From: Branchiostoma floridae
Lineage: Eukaryota > Chordata > Leptocardii > Amphioxiformes > Branchiostomatidae
NCBI RefSeq assembly: GCF_000003815.2
Contig: NC_049979.1
Span: 24,339,752 to 24,403,751 of the forward strand
Direction: 5' to 3'
DNA: 64,000 nucleotides
Each line of letters opens with the position of its first letter. Position 1 is the first letter of the stretch. A program made the position numbers and the translations under genes. Below the pieces are notes generated by a model. It did not search any database. It was not told the DNA's origin and was given only the letters and a program-made list of their open reading frames with translations. This document shows positions 20,801-33,800 of the stretch, one piece after another.

Positions 20801-23517
20801 TACCAAATGCAACGGTCTCATACAATGACTTGTACCTTTCCCACAGTGTTAACCACGAGTTTGATGGATGGTTGGAGGATGTCGTGATGATCTCTTCTGA
20901 CGGCCTTGTTGACTGGAAAGCCCCCGCCGTCACCATGTCTGCCTGCCTGGTGGACGTGTCCGACTTCCCGTTCGACCGGCAGGCGTGCCCGCTGAAGTTT
21001 GGCTCGTGGAACCAACATGGTCGCCAGGTCAACTATGTTAATGAGAGTGAAGATGGAGACTTGGAGGACCTCATCCGGTAAGTTTTATCCCACTGGCAAT
21101 CGGAAATATTGTTGTTGTTATTGGGAGGGCCTCAGATACTGTCCATGTATATCATCCTTTACTTGCGGCCTGGGGCTAAATTGCGAAGGGCTTGTTGTTG
21201 GCGGGGCTAAATCACCACTCGGCACTAACTCTTGTGACCTCAATACGATTGTAATTTTGCCAGTTACGGCCATAGATTTTGAACCACTTACCGGAAGGAC
21301 TAGCCTGTGTTTACACAATCTCTCGCTGGCTGGGGTTAATGACCCCCGGCGGCAATACTATAGGGCCGGCCGCTAGGAGCGCGATTTTAGTCAGGCTACC
21401 GGAAGAACTACTATTCTTTTCGAGAAGTGTGTTGGTTCTTAAAAGTGGTACGAGGCGTGGCTCTACCAAAAAAAAACATGGGGCCTTGTGGGTTTTACAT
21501 CCCTTCCGAAAGGACGTCCATACCTAGTCTTTGATACTGCAAATCTTCAAAGTTTTGCTGTGGTTTTATATTCACAATTTTCTCGCTGAAACTTTTAACG
21601 TCCGTTTTGCTATTTCAATAGAAACGTGGAGTGGGAAGTGCCGAAGATGGAGGTACAAAGAGACGTCCATGATTACAACGGAGTTCCGTATCCGGACGTG
21701 ACCTTCACCATCCACATGACCCGGAGGTCAACGTTCTACGTCATCAACATGTTTCTCCCCTGCGCCCTGCTGGCCTTCGTGGTGGCGGCGACCTTCTACC
21801 TGCCGCCCGACTGTGGGGAGAAGATCTCGTTCGGCGTGGCGGTCCTGCTGTCCCTGGCGGTGTTCCAGCTGCTGGTGGCTGAGGCCGTGCCTCGGTCCGA
21901 AAACATCCCAGCCATAGGTACGGATAAACGTGTGTCCTTAAACCATTCCCGCCATACATATATAGGTACAACTATTTCTTAACCCGACTGCAGAAGTGTG
22001 TGTGTGTGCTGTACGAAGAATTTCTGCAATATGAATGAATGAATGAAAGACCTTTATTGTACATTCATGCCTCGACGGGCTAGGTACAGGTCACTGATAA
22101 CAGACATGACTGATAACAGAATAACAAATATATGAAAAAAAACAACAGGATACAATTTAACTAGTTGAAGGTGCTAAGCTAACAGGATGGTCGACATCTT
22201 CTCGCTTCTTTGTACAGGTGTAGATATAAGAACATATAATGTTTGATATACAGGGTTTGTCTAGGCGCATCAAAAATAGAAATTTATCCGTTGCATTAAG
22301 ATGTTCAAAATATGGGAACTCTTTTCTGATATATTCATAACAGAATAACAAATATATGAAAAAAAAAACAGGATACAATTTAACTAGTTGAAGGTGCTAA
22401 GCTAACAGGATGGTCGACATCTTCTCGCTTCTTTGTACAGGTGTAGATATAAGAACATATAATGTTTGATATACAGGGTTTGTCTAGGCGCATCAAAAAT
22501 AGAAATTTATCCGTTGCATTAAGATGTTCAAAATATGGGAACTCTTTTCTGAATATATATATATATATATAAGAAGACAATTACCTGAGTGAAAACGGAG
22601 ATATTGCAATAAGTTGGTGTGCTAGTTTGCTTGTCTGTGAGTCTGCAGCGCGGTATTCTGCCAGGAAGTAAGATGAAGATGAAAATGGTGTATGTAATAG
22701 GATACTTGGAGAAATGGAGGTCTGGTTTGGCTCTGGTTCAATGTTGTAGACAGGCAGGAAGTGATTGAGTTGGCTTAGTAACATACATCCAGTTGGGTCG
22801 ATAAGGATACTCATTAATATATAGTCTGTCTCATATAGCGTTATAGTGTAGCTGGTGTGTTGAGGTTTTTTTGACATGAAAGCATTTTAATGAACTGTTT
22901 CTCAGTACAAACATAACGTTATATTTGCTAATTTGGACTCTTTTGTTGTAAATTTTGGACTGATGATGATAACGGAATTGACTATTTCCACAGGCCGTTA
23001 CATCTTCGTGTCTATGGCCCTGATGTCAGTCTCTCTCATCGCCACTGCGTTCGTCATCACGCTGGGCGACTCCGTTGAGGACAGCAAGCCGGTTCCTGAT
23101 TGGGCGCGAAAAGTGTTCCTCAAGTACATCTCCATGGCACTGCTCATGGGGAACCAATCGCAACGCAGGTGGGGGTCACGTGAGCACAGCTACAGCCCAC
23201 CAACCACCGTGAAGCTTACGGAGATGAATGGCTTTGTAAACGGGAACGGCATGTATTCTGTCAACTATCCGAGTATCCGATCAACAACCTACAAAGACAG
23301 CCACCCCGCATTGGAGAAACAGCTGGAGTACCTGAAGAAAGTACAGCGCGCGGTAGAGGAAATATTGTCCAAAATTAAGCGCATGGACTCATTGCACAGT
23401 GTCCACAACGAGTCGAAGATACTGGCCAAAGTTGTGGATAGGATCTTCTTGGTGCTTTACGTCATTGCTTGCGTCATCACCCTGTTGGAGACCTTTATCA
23501 ACGTCGGAAGACAATAG
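14871..23517 (+). CDS. Nicotinic acetylcholine receptor-like Cys-loop channel subunit (complete, 7 exons)
   Basis: Exons: 14871-14946, 19483-19637, 20065-20109, 20363-20472, 20847-21077, 21622-21917, 22994-23517; all have GT..AG and keep frame, giving 478 aa. Exons 3 (45 bp) and 4 (110 bp) have the lengths conserved in nAChR genes. Residues 1-25 form a signal peptide. The extracellular domain holds loop D (DVWLRL), loop A (WRPD) and the Cys-loop C162-C176 with FPFD between. TM1 is near 244-266, TM2 near 272-296 (GEKISFGVAVLLSLAVF, with Glu rings either side and Leu at 9', hence cation-selective), TM3 near 306-328, then a short cytoplasmic loop with an amphipathic helix, and TM4 near the C-terminus (end VGRQ). 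Loop C (YNGVPYPDVTF) has no adjacent cysteine pair, so it is a non-alpha type subunit. It should assemble into pentamers in the plasma membrane. Intron 1 is 4.5 kb. Confidence 0.92.
15539..15751. mobile_element. MITE in intron 1 of the Cys-loop gene
   Basis: The ends TTAGACTCTACCAGGCTCCA and its inverted partner GAGCCTGGTAGAGGCTAAG lie about 210 bp apart. The arms run inward about 40 bp, through the A-rich stretch. Confidence 0.7.
17575..17980 (+). repeat. Dispersed SINE-like repeat, copy 1, with a CA tract
   Basis: GTTCTGCTGCAGTACCAATG...ACCTTGACCTTTGTCTTCGC here matches the minus strand at 26965-27170 (GTTCTGCTGCAGTACCAAGG...ACCTTGACCTTTGTGTTCAC). Related, more diverged pieces occur near 35985-36130 and 54650-54790. 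Confidence 0.6.
18027..18068. repeat. (GAAC)n microsatellite
   Basis: About ten perfect GAAC units, in intron 1 of the Cys-loop gene. Confidence 0.9.
19900..19993 (+). repeat. Dispersed ~90-bp sequence with octamer and CCAAT-type motifs, copy 1
   Basis: TCATTTGCATAACGTCTCTG followed by ATTGGTTATC...AAATTGAGTTAATTG and GGGGACA.GTGTAGC is repeated at 25363-25456. It lies in intron 2 of the Cys-loop gene. Confidence 0.65.
22030..22580 (-). mobile_element. Non-LTR retrotransposon 3' fragment with an internal 222-bp tandem duplication
   Basis: The minus strand encodes a C-terminal retroelement tail (NATDKFLFLMRLDKPCI) related to the fragment at 45223-45540. It ends with ACAATAAAGGTCTTTCATTC plus an (ATTC)n tail (22030-22055). 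The coding part is present twice, about 222 bp apart (22112-22335 and 22334-22556), nearly identical. It lies in intron 6 of the Cys-loop gene. Confidence 0.7.
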
Positions 23518-25651
23518 ACTGATCCTGTCAATCATAATTAGTAGTTCAACCAATGACAGCATGACCATTAGCGGTTCGAGCAAGAGAGCTGCTGCATGTC
23601 CGTCTATTTACATTTGTATCATGTAAGTTCATATGTATCGACAAATGTCATTATGAAAGAAGACTAGACTTTACATTGCCAACACATGCAAGAAATTTAT
23701 TGGGACTTGCCAAAATTTTCGGCTGACTCGTCTTGTTGCTACTGCCGGGAAGTGACGTCAGAGACCACAGCAACGGGTCCTAAGTGCCAGATAACCTGTG
23801 TCGCCCCCGTCTCTGTTCAATGCCGGACGGTGGGGTCGAATTTAATCTGCGTCCTTCGCTCCTCTTGCAAAGAAATCCGGTTCCGAACCTGATATTTTAA
23901 CTCTATCCAGCGAAACGTGGTGTCCTATCAATTTTTTCAGGGGTAGGTCACGACGTCTATTTGTCGCCAGGTCCCGAGTTGATTTTAACTGGAAGTTGAA
24001 AAAAAATCCAGGGTCCCAGTCGTGGCCCCAAATAGCCCGGTAGCCGCAGGGTTCACACCCAAATGTGCGGAAAACAGCTCGTGAACTACCCGGAGAGGCC
24101 CCTTTCCCAAATGGGACAGTAGTATAAGTCGAGTTGGAACATTTGACATTATACCTACAGAGCGTTGTGAATATGCCAATGGCAGAGATAAGAGAAAAAA
24201 TAGAAATAGACTGTATTTCATTTTTCATTCGTTCTGAACCTATAAACTATATCCATGTCATACATGCATGTTATTCAAGACAACCCGAAAGTTTTTTTTT
24301 TTTTGCAATATCATTTGGACAGCATTGTAAAGATTATTTTCTTCATGACAAAAAAACATGATTGTATATATCTCACTGGAGCTGCGGCACATTGATGGCG
24401 GCACTGCGCCCTTAATTGGATTTGTGTTACCCTTGACTTTAAAACGGAACATCATGCAAAATGTAAAAATATGACTAAAAAACAAAAATCGTAAAGAGAT
24501 TCGATTTTAACGATGAAATTCATCTTTCTTGGCCGCAGCGACACCACCAACGTTACAGCTTCTGAAGTAAGATACTCGTGTAGAATATGCATAACAGTTT
24601 TTCTTTATTTGCATATTCGGACTCATAGTGAATTGCTCCATGTTGCGATATGCTCATGGGAAAAATATCTATTCGTTCGGAAAACATATGTTAAGTAAAA
24701 AAATATCTCCGAGTTTTCCTCGAATCCTCCACCATTTGACCCATTTACCACATTAAAACGTTATGTTCCAGATTATATAACTTCACATCATGAATACATT
24801 ATCATAAATATCACGTCAATAATTCAAAGATGATAAGGGACATTATAGCAGCGGTAAGGAAGAATAAAGCTATAACGTACTTGATACGACATTTAGCCTT
24901 GTTGTTGCTTGGCGGGGTAAACATTGGATTAGGAAGTCGTGGTTGTGAAGCAGTGCGTGTTGTGTCCACAGCACTGGGAATGAAACTTTATCCCTACTTC
25001 AGGTTTGTTTTTACACGTTTCTGTTCCTGTTCTATACCGCTACACAAGGCTACGTGCTCACACGAGGGTTACCAACACAGAAAGCTTTCCTTGTGGACAT
25101 CCAGTCATGCCTTCTCTGACTAAAATGTTGAAGTAAGCATGCGTCTATGTCAGGTTAAACATCAAGGTTATATATGTAAGAAACGCCAAATAATAGTTAC
25201 TCAAACAACTGGATGTGATTTTGAAAACGGACGTTTCAGGTAGCATATCGTATGTCAGTGACATTACATTCTCATCTACATGGTTGTACCTAACGGTACA
25301 TGCTTTCCCTCACCAAAGTGAAATATCTCCCATTTTCATACCTTTGCCCTTATCAGCATACGTGCTCATTTGCATAATGCCTCTGATTGGTTATCTTCCA
25401 AATTGAGTTAATTGACCACGTGTCTGTGGCGAGTGGGGACAGGTGTAGCGCTGTGCCAGGCACTAGCTTACATGAACATGTATCTCAGGACATCCGCGTT
25501 GTTTTTGTCGTCTAGCCAGAAGGTCGCCGAATCTCACATTCGCCCAAGAGTTGGGCGGCGTATTTTTCGCCGAAAAATCTACAATATCACACTGAATGGG
25601 GCATATCTAAAACACAGAAGTCAGAAAAAGGAAATTCTGTTTTTTTCCGTG
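23518..25651. other. Intergenic region between convergent Cys-loop and SPR genes
   Basis: The two genes face each other tail to tail across 2.1 kb. The only recognised content is the second copy of the 90-bp dispersed sequence at 25363-25456. No gene is supported. Confidence 0.5.
25363..25456 (+). repeat. Dispersed ~90-bp sequence with octamer and CCAAT-type motifs, copy 2
   Basis: CTCATTTGCATAATGCCTCT then GATTGGTTATCTTCC and AAATTGAGTTAATTG, about 85% like 19900-19993. Confidence 0.65.
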
Positions 25652-28600
25652 TCACAACGAGAAGCGGTCAAAGACATCAAGGAAGGCGCCAGACTTGAAC
25701 TTGTCTTCTTCTAGCAGGGTGAGCAGGTGCTGGGCGGAGTCGTCCGGGTTCTGGATCAACCCTTGGGACTCCATAATCCTACATCTAGGAAGTAAGGAGA
25801 AGAACGTGTGTAAACACATTTAGCACTTCGAAACCAATTATTTTCTCGGAGAGACACATAACTGTGAGCCTCCGATATCAAAAGACACAAAAACGATGTT
25901 CAGCCTGTGTTAAAACATCTCTTAACTCACTCAAAAACCATCATTCATTCACGACGGGGGCGATACAAGTCAAAATTTACATATCTCTTAACTCATCAAC
26001 CTTCACTCAATCATGACGCGATACAGGCTTCGTTTCACCTTTAAGTTAAACCTCAAGTAGGTAACGCGTCAGAATGAGAAGAAAAGCAGTAGGATCGGTT
26101 AGCCTGTGGGGCACAATTAATGTTGAACAAAAACTTCACCAGGACTGCATTCAAGTCCCGTAGACTCACCCGTCTTCAACTTTTTTGACTCCACAAGACT
26201 TGATTGTGTAATACATGTCTGTGACCATCGGACCCGGGGAGTAGCTGAGCACGCGTACATCCGGCTCCTCCTCCGCCATCACCTGATGGGACAGAGTACA
26301 ACCAAACGCGTAATTGGATACGATGATTTCAATGATGTTGAACAAATAGCCTAAATTCCCCAAGCGGAGGTTAGGCTCAGGCTTGTCTTTTGGACGTCGT
26401 TAGATATATGTTTTTGTCGGGGTTTTTATTTTTGTCGGCGTTTCTTTCTTTCTGTATAATGTATCATTCTTTGAGTTAGATCAGTATACCGACTACCATT
26501 GCACTACCACACAGGTCACGGTTTGGGTCATTTCAACTTGACAAAGGACAAAGAACTGACCGAAAGCTTGTTATCAAGCGGTCGTAATTTGTGTACGGAA
26601 ACAACGTTAAAAAAAACTTTAAATGATTATATGATAAGAAAAGAAATGAAGTTTGTTTTCCTACTTGCAGAGGGGGAATTCAGCAGGATCATCAGTGGAC
26701 TGATAATGACCTGTATAAACTCACTCACCTTGAAGAACATGTTCCTGGCTGCCTTGCTGCTACAGTAGAGGGAATGATATTCCAGGGGCTCAATGGCAGC
26801 TCCAGAGCTGATGTTCACAACAGTTCTTCTGACGCCAGAGCCCGAAAAGACCTTATATCAAAAAGTCAAGATTTGAAATTGTCACCAAATGAATTGCACT
26901 TGTTTTAAACATCACGCTACGACGTCAAATCGAAGCAACCTATTGTTATAGCCATGAAAAATTGTATATTTAAATCAGATTTTTTTCGTTGTGTGTGTGT
27001 TTCCAAAGCAATAACTTAGAAACCTCTGAATGGATAGTGGTGGCATTTAGTACGCGGGTAGGTGTTGTGAACACAAAGGTCAAGGTTGACATTTGGTCCT
27101 CTAGCGCTTGACCTTGGTACTGCAGCAGAACTTCCTTTTTTACATCCTTTGCCCTGGACATGCTATTGTCTTGTTAGTATGATTTTTGAGACTTGAATTT
27201 AATAAGTTAATTGTTGAGCTCCTCTTTCCACTTATTTCGCATGGCATCAGACCCTGCTTAGTATTCTACAAACATAACCTTATGTCCTGAGTTCAATGTC
27301 TTAAGCCCTCCTAGAAATTCACACCTCCATGAACTTGGCCGTCAGAGCGATGGCAGACGTCAGGTTGGTGGCGTAGTACTTGTTGAGAATCTGAGGATCA
27401 GAATGTTCGGCTGCCTTCTTGCTCAAATCGCCCAGAGTTCCCGCGTTGTGGATCATCATGGCGTTCTTAAAAGCGCCTATATATGTATCGAGACATGCAA
27501 ATCGCTACAGTGAAAACGTGTAGAAACAACATACATGTACTAAGGCCACAACAAGTAAATTCTTATGTGGGTGTTCAGCACCAAGGACAGGCATGCTCGC
27601 CTATGGCTGTATGCTGTTCAGCATCGGAGATAAGTTTGTTTACCTGTGTGCTGTGTGTGTGTGGTGTTCAAAACCAAGGACAAGTGTAGTTGCCTTTGAT
27701 GTGTTGTCAATGAATGAATGAATGAATGAATGAATGAATGCATGGATTACTTGATACACTTAGCCGTGGTGTCAACGCGTACTATGTAACGTTAATTGGT
27801 TCGCAAGATTTGATGTTGCCCTCCCCCTAACTAGGGCAACCCTGTTATTGATGTAATTATAGCTCCGCAGTCGGCAGACGAGATCAAATGAGCAAAGCAG
27901 AGCTAGAATAGAATAGATACCACGCTACACACCAACTGTGTCACTTTAACAAGAAACTTCAGGAAGGTTAAACAACAAAATGTCTCAAAGAAGCCATTTT
28001 CACGCCACGGTTTCAGTTCAATTGCTCATGGTCTCACAGTGCCCCCTAGTGACCCAAAACAAAAATGCAGGTGTTTCGTTGACACAGGGAAGAGGATACC
28101 TGAAGTTGATTGGCTAACGCGAACTCTGTCACTAATATGATTGGACAAAGCTGACCAATGGCAAACAGGTACATTTGATAGACGGGGTAAAATGTACCGT
28201 AGGTTTTAATTGATACCTACCATTTGGCAATCTCTACCAACGAGACTGCTTAAAACATTATCAAATTGACCAATCATAAAGAGGTAGTCAAGGTCTTTCG
28301 AATGCCACTTGGAATGGTAATAATAAAGATATCCGCAAGGCGACGCTTCTGTATCAGTAAGCCATTGCGCTGTGCAGCTATTGTTACCTTCGCCAGAAGG
28401 TTATGTTTTGAGCGTGTTTGTCTGTCTGTCTGTCTGTGTGTGCGTGTCTGTCTGTTAGCAGCATAACTCGAGAAGCCTTGGATGGATCCGGATGATATGT
28501 GATATTGCAAGTTAGGGATATCAATGTCGTGTTGATTTAAGAATCATTTAAACAGAAAGGAAAAATCTAATAATTCACTGGAGTAAGATACAGGGGTAAG

Positions 28601-30589
28601 AGCGAGCAGTAGATTACTCTATCCCTACAATCAGTTGTATAGGTTTGAATATATTTTGTGGCACGTCTCTGGACTTTTTCAAGGGAAGTAATAAGGTTAT
28701 GAATGTGGGGTTGGGGAGAGGGACCAGATCATCGAGCAGTATAAATTTCTACAAGACTAAACTTCCTTTCAACAGAAAAGAATACACAGATCGCGCAAGA
28801 GTTGGCATTTATCTATTTATTTGATACATAGTAACATACATATTAGAGTATATACGTAACGGGTTGGTATACAAATAAACCGTGTTAATTTTGAAGTCAC
28901 TACGAACGTAATGGTTGTTTCTTACAATTATGTCAGGAGCCGGACATTAACGTCTCTGGTCCTAAGCCCGACCCATGCATAATACCGATCTAGTTGGAAA
29001 AACAGGCACTGCTGCGATATGCACGAGTGTCCATTCATGATACAGGCCCGTTGGATTCCAGGCTACGCAGTGCCCCCGACATGTAGATATTGTGTAACAG
29101 TTGACTACCATACTCTCTTGATAACCACAGGGTCTCAACATATGTAGAACATAGGTCGGGATTAGGACCACTCACGTTACCAACTAAAGATAACAGGGCA
29201 CATACGAGAGCGACAAATATTCCATTGAGCATATGAAAATTAAAGAGAAATGTTACATAGCAATTGAATCCATACATCTGCCATTACATAAGTAGAAAAA
29301 TCTAGAATGACTTTAGCATCTAGAACTAGGATGTCTACAGAGCGGTGACCTCAACATTCTGACTGTCACGTGAAGAACGCCTCTTCAATAAGTTGGCTAA
29401 ACTCTCGCGAGTCAAGGCGAGAGCGAAGACGACACAGTGACATAATGGCATTGCTACTACAACAGCTAGTACAGCTACAATAGCGGCTAGGACAGGATTC
29501 CCCCCATAGTCAAGGGGGGAGTAGATGTAGGGAAGTTCGTCCTTTCCAATCCCACCTGCGGCCCAGTAGATGACAGTAAAGAGAAGGTAAACAGCCCCAA
29601 AGATCAAAGGGTAAACAAAATGTAGCAGTCGGCATGGCAGACCGCTGACCATTACGTCTATCACTATGGTAACAGCATTCATGATGTGGATAAGGATATC
29701 ACGATCTTGAGCGCTATTATCGGCACCACCAACCAATCCCCAGAACAAAATCGTGATTAAAATCCCTGCGGCGAAGGCTACGTTGTGTAACACCCAACAA
29801 AGTTTGTACTGCCATGGTATTTGCAGGTTTTGGGCAGAGTCCTGGTCGACGCTCGTTTGGATTGTTCCGCCTCCTGTGGTGGTGGGTGAAATGGTAGATC
29901 CCGTCGCCATGACAACATCAGACGACAGGTTCTCGTCTGATGTTGCTTCACGCTGGGAACGAGACTTGTAGTAGTCAATAAAGCAGAGTGTAGCGCTCAG
30001 TAGAATGTGGAGTGTGAGTAAGACGTAGCACCATTCAGTCAGGTGTATCCAGAGTATTTCCTGTGGCAACAGGATCAAGACTCCGTGTATAATGGAGAAA
30101 GCTATCACCTGGTACACGCATACTGCAGCTCGGTACAGCACGAATGGCAACTGGTTTCTGTTGCTCAGCCACTGAAAACAAAATAAATAGAGCGTGAGAA
30201 AGAAATTCAATCCAAGTTGACCTAAAAACGTTTATTGCACAACCGATATCGAATCAGATCATTGACTTCAACACCATGGCTTTATACAGCTTTAATTCAC
30301 GTTTGTTCTAGTAAACAAATCAATGTTGTCCCAGTCGCGTGGACAAGTAATGAATAAGTTTCATGACTGTTTAGTCAGTCGATCCTTTTATTGTACAACT
30401 TCTATGTACCAGTCTGCGAACGGTACAGCAAGAATAGCAACTGGCTATTGTGGCTCAGCCACTGAAACAACAGAGGAATTAGAGAGCGTGAGAAAGTACC
30501 CGTGTTGATTTGATCATCTCATCCCAAGCGAGTAAAATAAGTGTTTATAGCTCATCTGTATACGTGTCTGTGTGTCTATCTCTCCTGTG

Positions 30590-30624
<35 letters not shown>

Positions 30625-30827
30625 GTGCATATATATATATGTATCCCATACAGATGTATCTGGCATGTGGCCTGTTAAATGGTCTCTCATTTTCTCTATA
30701 TACTCATACTTTGGTATGTGGCGAGCTTTATGGTCTCTCTCTCCCTCCCTCCCTCTCTATGTCTCTGTCTCTCTGTCTCTCTCTCACTCTTTCTCTCTCA
30801 CTCTATCTCGCTCTCTCTCTCTCTCTG

Positions 30828-30860
<33 letters not shown>

Positions 30861-33800
30861 TTTATATACACATAATATATACTTCAATGGCACATTTGAC
30901 TTAAACAGCTTACGCTCTTATTGTTCAATCAAACGTACATTGTAGCCCTTACCGTGATAGACAAGCTTCATGACTGTTTGTATCGCACAGCTTCGTTACT
31001 TATCAGAAAGGATAACACATGCTAAAGGCAACAACGCAAATGGCCTTCAGGTATTCTGTATGATCCCAAACCAATGGTATCCCGGCAAACCCAGCAATCT
31101 TACCGGCGTTCTGGTGAACACGTGGCGATCGTTGTGCGTCAGCCCAAACGACTTCAGGCGAAATTCGCTTCTCATTCGCTGTCCGCAAGTCATCTTGGAG
31201 ACTGTAGGGTGCTTGCTTTGTGTTCAACTGCGCTTGTATAATGTTGAGAAAACTTCGTGTCACGTGACACGTGGGAAGCGGAAAGACAACTGTCTGGTAT
31301 GTGACCTGCTTTAATGGGCTCTTTGCTCCGAGCGTATAGTCCAAAAAGAGTCTGGGCCAAAAAATAATTGCGCATTAATCAAAATCGTGTGTCTAGATAG
31401 ATGATAAATTCCCTTTTATCGCTGGTGATATGAAAATGATTTGAGATGGATGCTTGTGCATTACTGTCATTAAGCCCCCTTTACAAATCAAGAATTTAGC
31501 TCGGCCAACTTGTCTGCGAGCTCCAAATGGACATTTTCGGCCGGAGTATGGCCGGCGTTTTGGCGATTATGCGGGCCTCGAGCGATTTTTTATGTGTTAC
31601 TATCAAATACACCGTATGTATCGGCGTCAATTTGAAACACGTCCGAGTTTTCACTACAAAGCCAGGGTATTAAAGTCTGCCCTGGATACCGTAACCTAGA
31701 CAATTATCCGCTGGTCGTCTTTGGGGTGCTTTACCCGACCCAGTGTGCAGATTTACCACTGGCTAAAAGGAGTACAGCTGGCCAAAGGGAGTCAGCCACT
31801 CCGGTACACAACACACTCCTAATTAGCAGCTCGGTCGGTGTTTGCGGGGTACTTGCAGCTCTGCGCTTAATTCCAGCGAGGCCTCGGTGGCGGTGTACGT
31901 TGAGCTCGGAGAGCTCGTCAATGGCTTGCCTGTAGCTCGACCGGAGCTTGTCCGAGCCATGGCCAATACTTGGCCAATACTCGGGCGGCAATCCAACGGT
32001 TTTAGACTCCTTTTTTTCGGTCGGATTTGTCCGAACTCTTCGGCCTCGCGCCAGACTCGTTCGAGGGCTTCCTACAATAACCTATAATTGACACCACGCT
32101 ACTCACCAACTCTGTCACTTTACCAAGAAACTTCAGAAAGGTTAAAACAACAATTGTCTCATAAAAGCCGTATTCACAACACGTTTTCAGTTCAATTGTT
32201 GCTCATGGTCTCACAGTGCCTCCTAGTGACCAAAAACAAAAATGCAGGTGTTTCATTGACACAGGGAAGAGAATACCTGAAGGTGATTGACTAGCGCGAA
32301 GTCTATCGCTAATATGATTGGACNNNNNNNNNNNNNNNNNNNNNNNNNNNNNNNNNNNNNNNNNNNNNNNNNNNNNNNNNNNNNNNNNNNNNNNNNNNNN
32401 NNNNNNNNNNNNNNNNNNNNNNNNNNNNNNNNNNNNNNNNNNNNNNNNNNNNNNNNNNNNNNNNNNNNNNNNNNNNNNNNNNNNNNNNNNNNNNNNNNNN
32501 NNNNNNNNNNNNNNNNNNNNNNNNNNNNNNNNNNNNNGAACTGCGCCGGGGAAGAGATGGAACACACGAGAGCTGAGGACGTACATACGAGAGAAGAAGA
32601 AAGAGCTGAAAAGAGCTAGACTTAAACTATCCCCAACAAAGGCTACAACACAGCCTCGACAGAAGCTAGACTGTGAGTTAAACATACGAGCTGTGGAGAA
32701 CTGAACTGTGTAGAGTCACAAGGAGTTGTAGAGAATGATACGGAAAGGGTCACTGAACCTTGAAAGTGGAACTCTAAAGAACTTAAGAGAACTCTTGAGA
32801 GTTATGTGTACAATGCACATAAATAGAGACGAGAAGAGACAGTTATTATGGTATGATAGATCTGATCGAGTGATTTTTTAATGTCCCAATGGTCATCAGT
32901 AGACTAGACGTTTGGGGCATGGGATACCCCTGGCAGGTTCGTTCACCTGCCCTCCGAGAGATTGTAAATATGAGTACGAAATTACAACAATATAAGGATA
33001 TAATTTATTTTATTTCAACAGGATTGCTATGTACCACATGTTTAATGTCACGGCTTCCCCTTTGTAAATACTTCAGCTATGCAATGCTCTCCCAAGGGAG
33101 GAATAAAGTACAAGAAAGAAAGAAATGAATGAATGACCTTTATTGTACATTTGATAGACGGAGTAACATGTATCGTAAGTGTTAAATTGATACCCACCAT
33201 TGGCCAATCTCTACCAATGAGACTGCGTAAGACATTATCAAATTGACCAATTATAAAGAAGAAGTCAGTGTCTTTCCACCTGGAATGGTAATAATAAAGA
33301 TGTCCGCAAGGCGACGCTTCTGCATCAGTAAGCCATTGCGCCGTGCAGATATGGTCACAGAAGGTAAGTTTTGTTGACGACACTGGAAAGGGCATGATTT
33401 TGACTTTTTGAATTGGGGCAAATATCAGTGCATTGATTTTGAACTTAAAAATCTTTATCATTACCTTCACCAGGAAGTTTATTGTTGTGTTTTTACTGCC
33501 GTTTCTTTTTGACAGCATGTCAGCATTACTGGGGAAGCTTTTAAATAAATGGACCTTATAAGTTATAACTAACTATATGACTTTTGAGTCAGTCAATATC
33601 GGGATTTTTGAGGACAAATCAAGTAAATCATGAGCTCCATGGGTTAAAGTCACTTGTCATACTAGTATGTAACGATTTAAGTATTGTCCTCTTCTATTTT
33701 GCAGTTAACCGAACGAATGTCGCTGTACTGTATAAAATTGTTAGCTTCTGTCAATAAAGCTTATAATTCATCAACAGAATGTTATTATTACCTGGTTGAG

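Noticed and set aside
20778-21032. Minus-strand frames opposite Cys-loop exon 5
   Set aside because: Shadows of the plus-strand coding exon.
30510-30945. Frames rich in Ser-Leu and Cys-Val
   Set aside because: Translations of CT and GT microsatellites.
31726-31991. Frames on both strands at 31.7-32.0 kb
   Set aside because: Open on both strands in GC-richer repeat-like DNA with no recognised domain or splice context.
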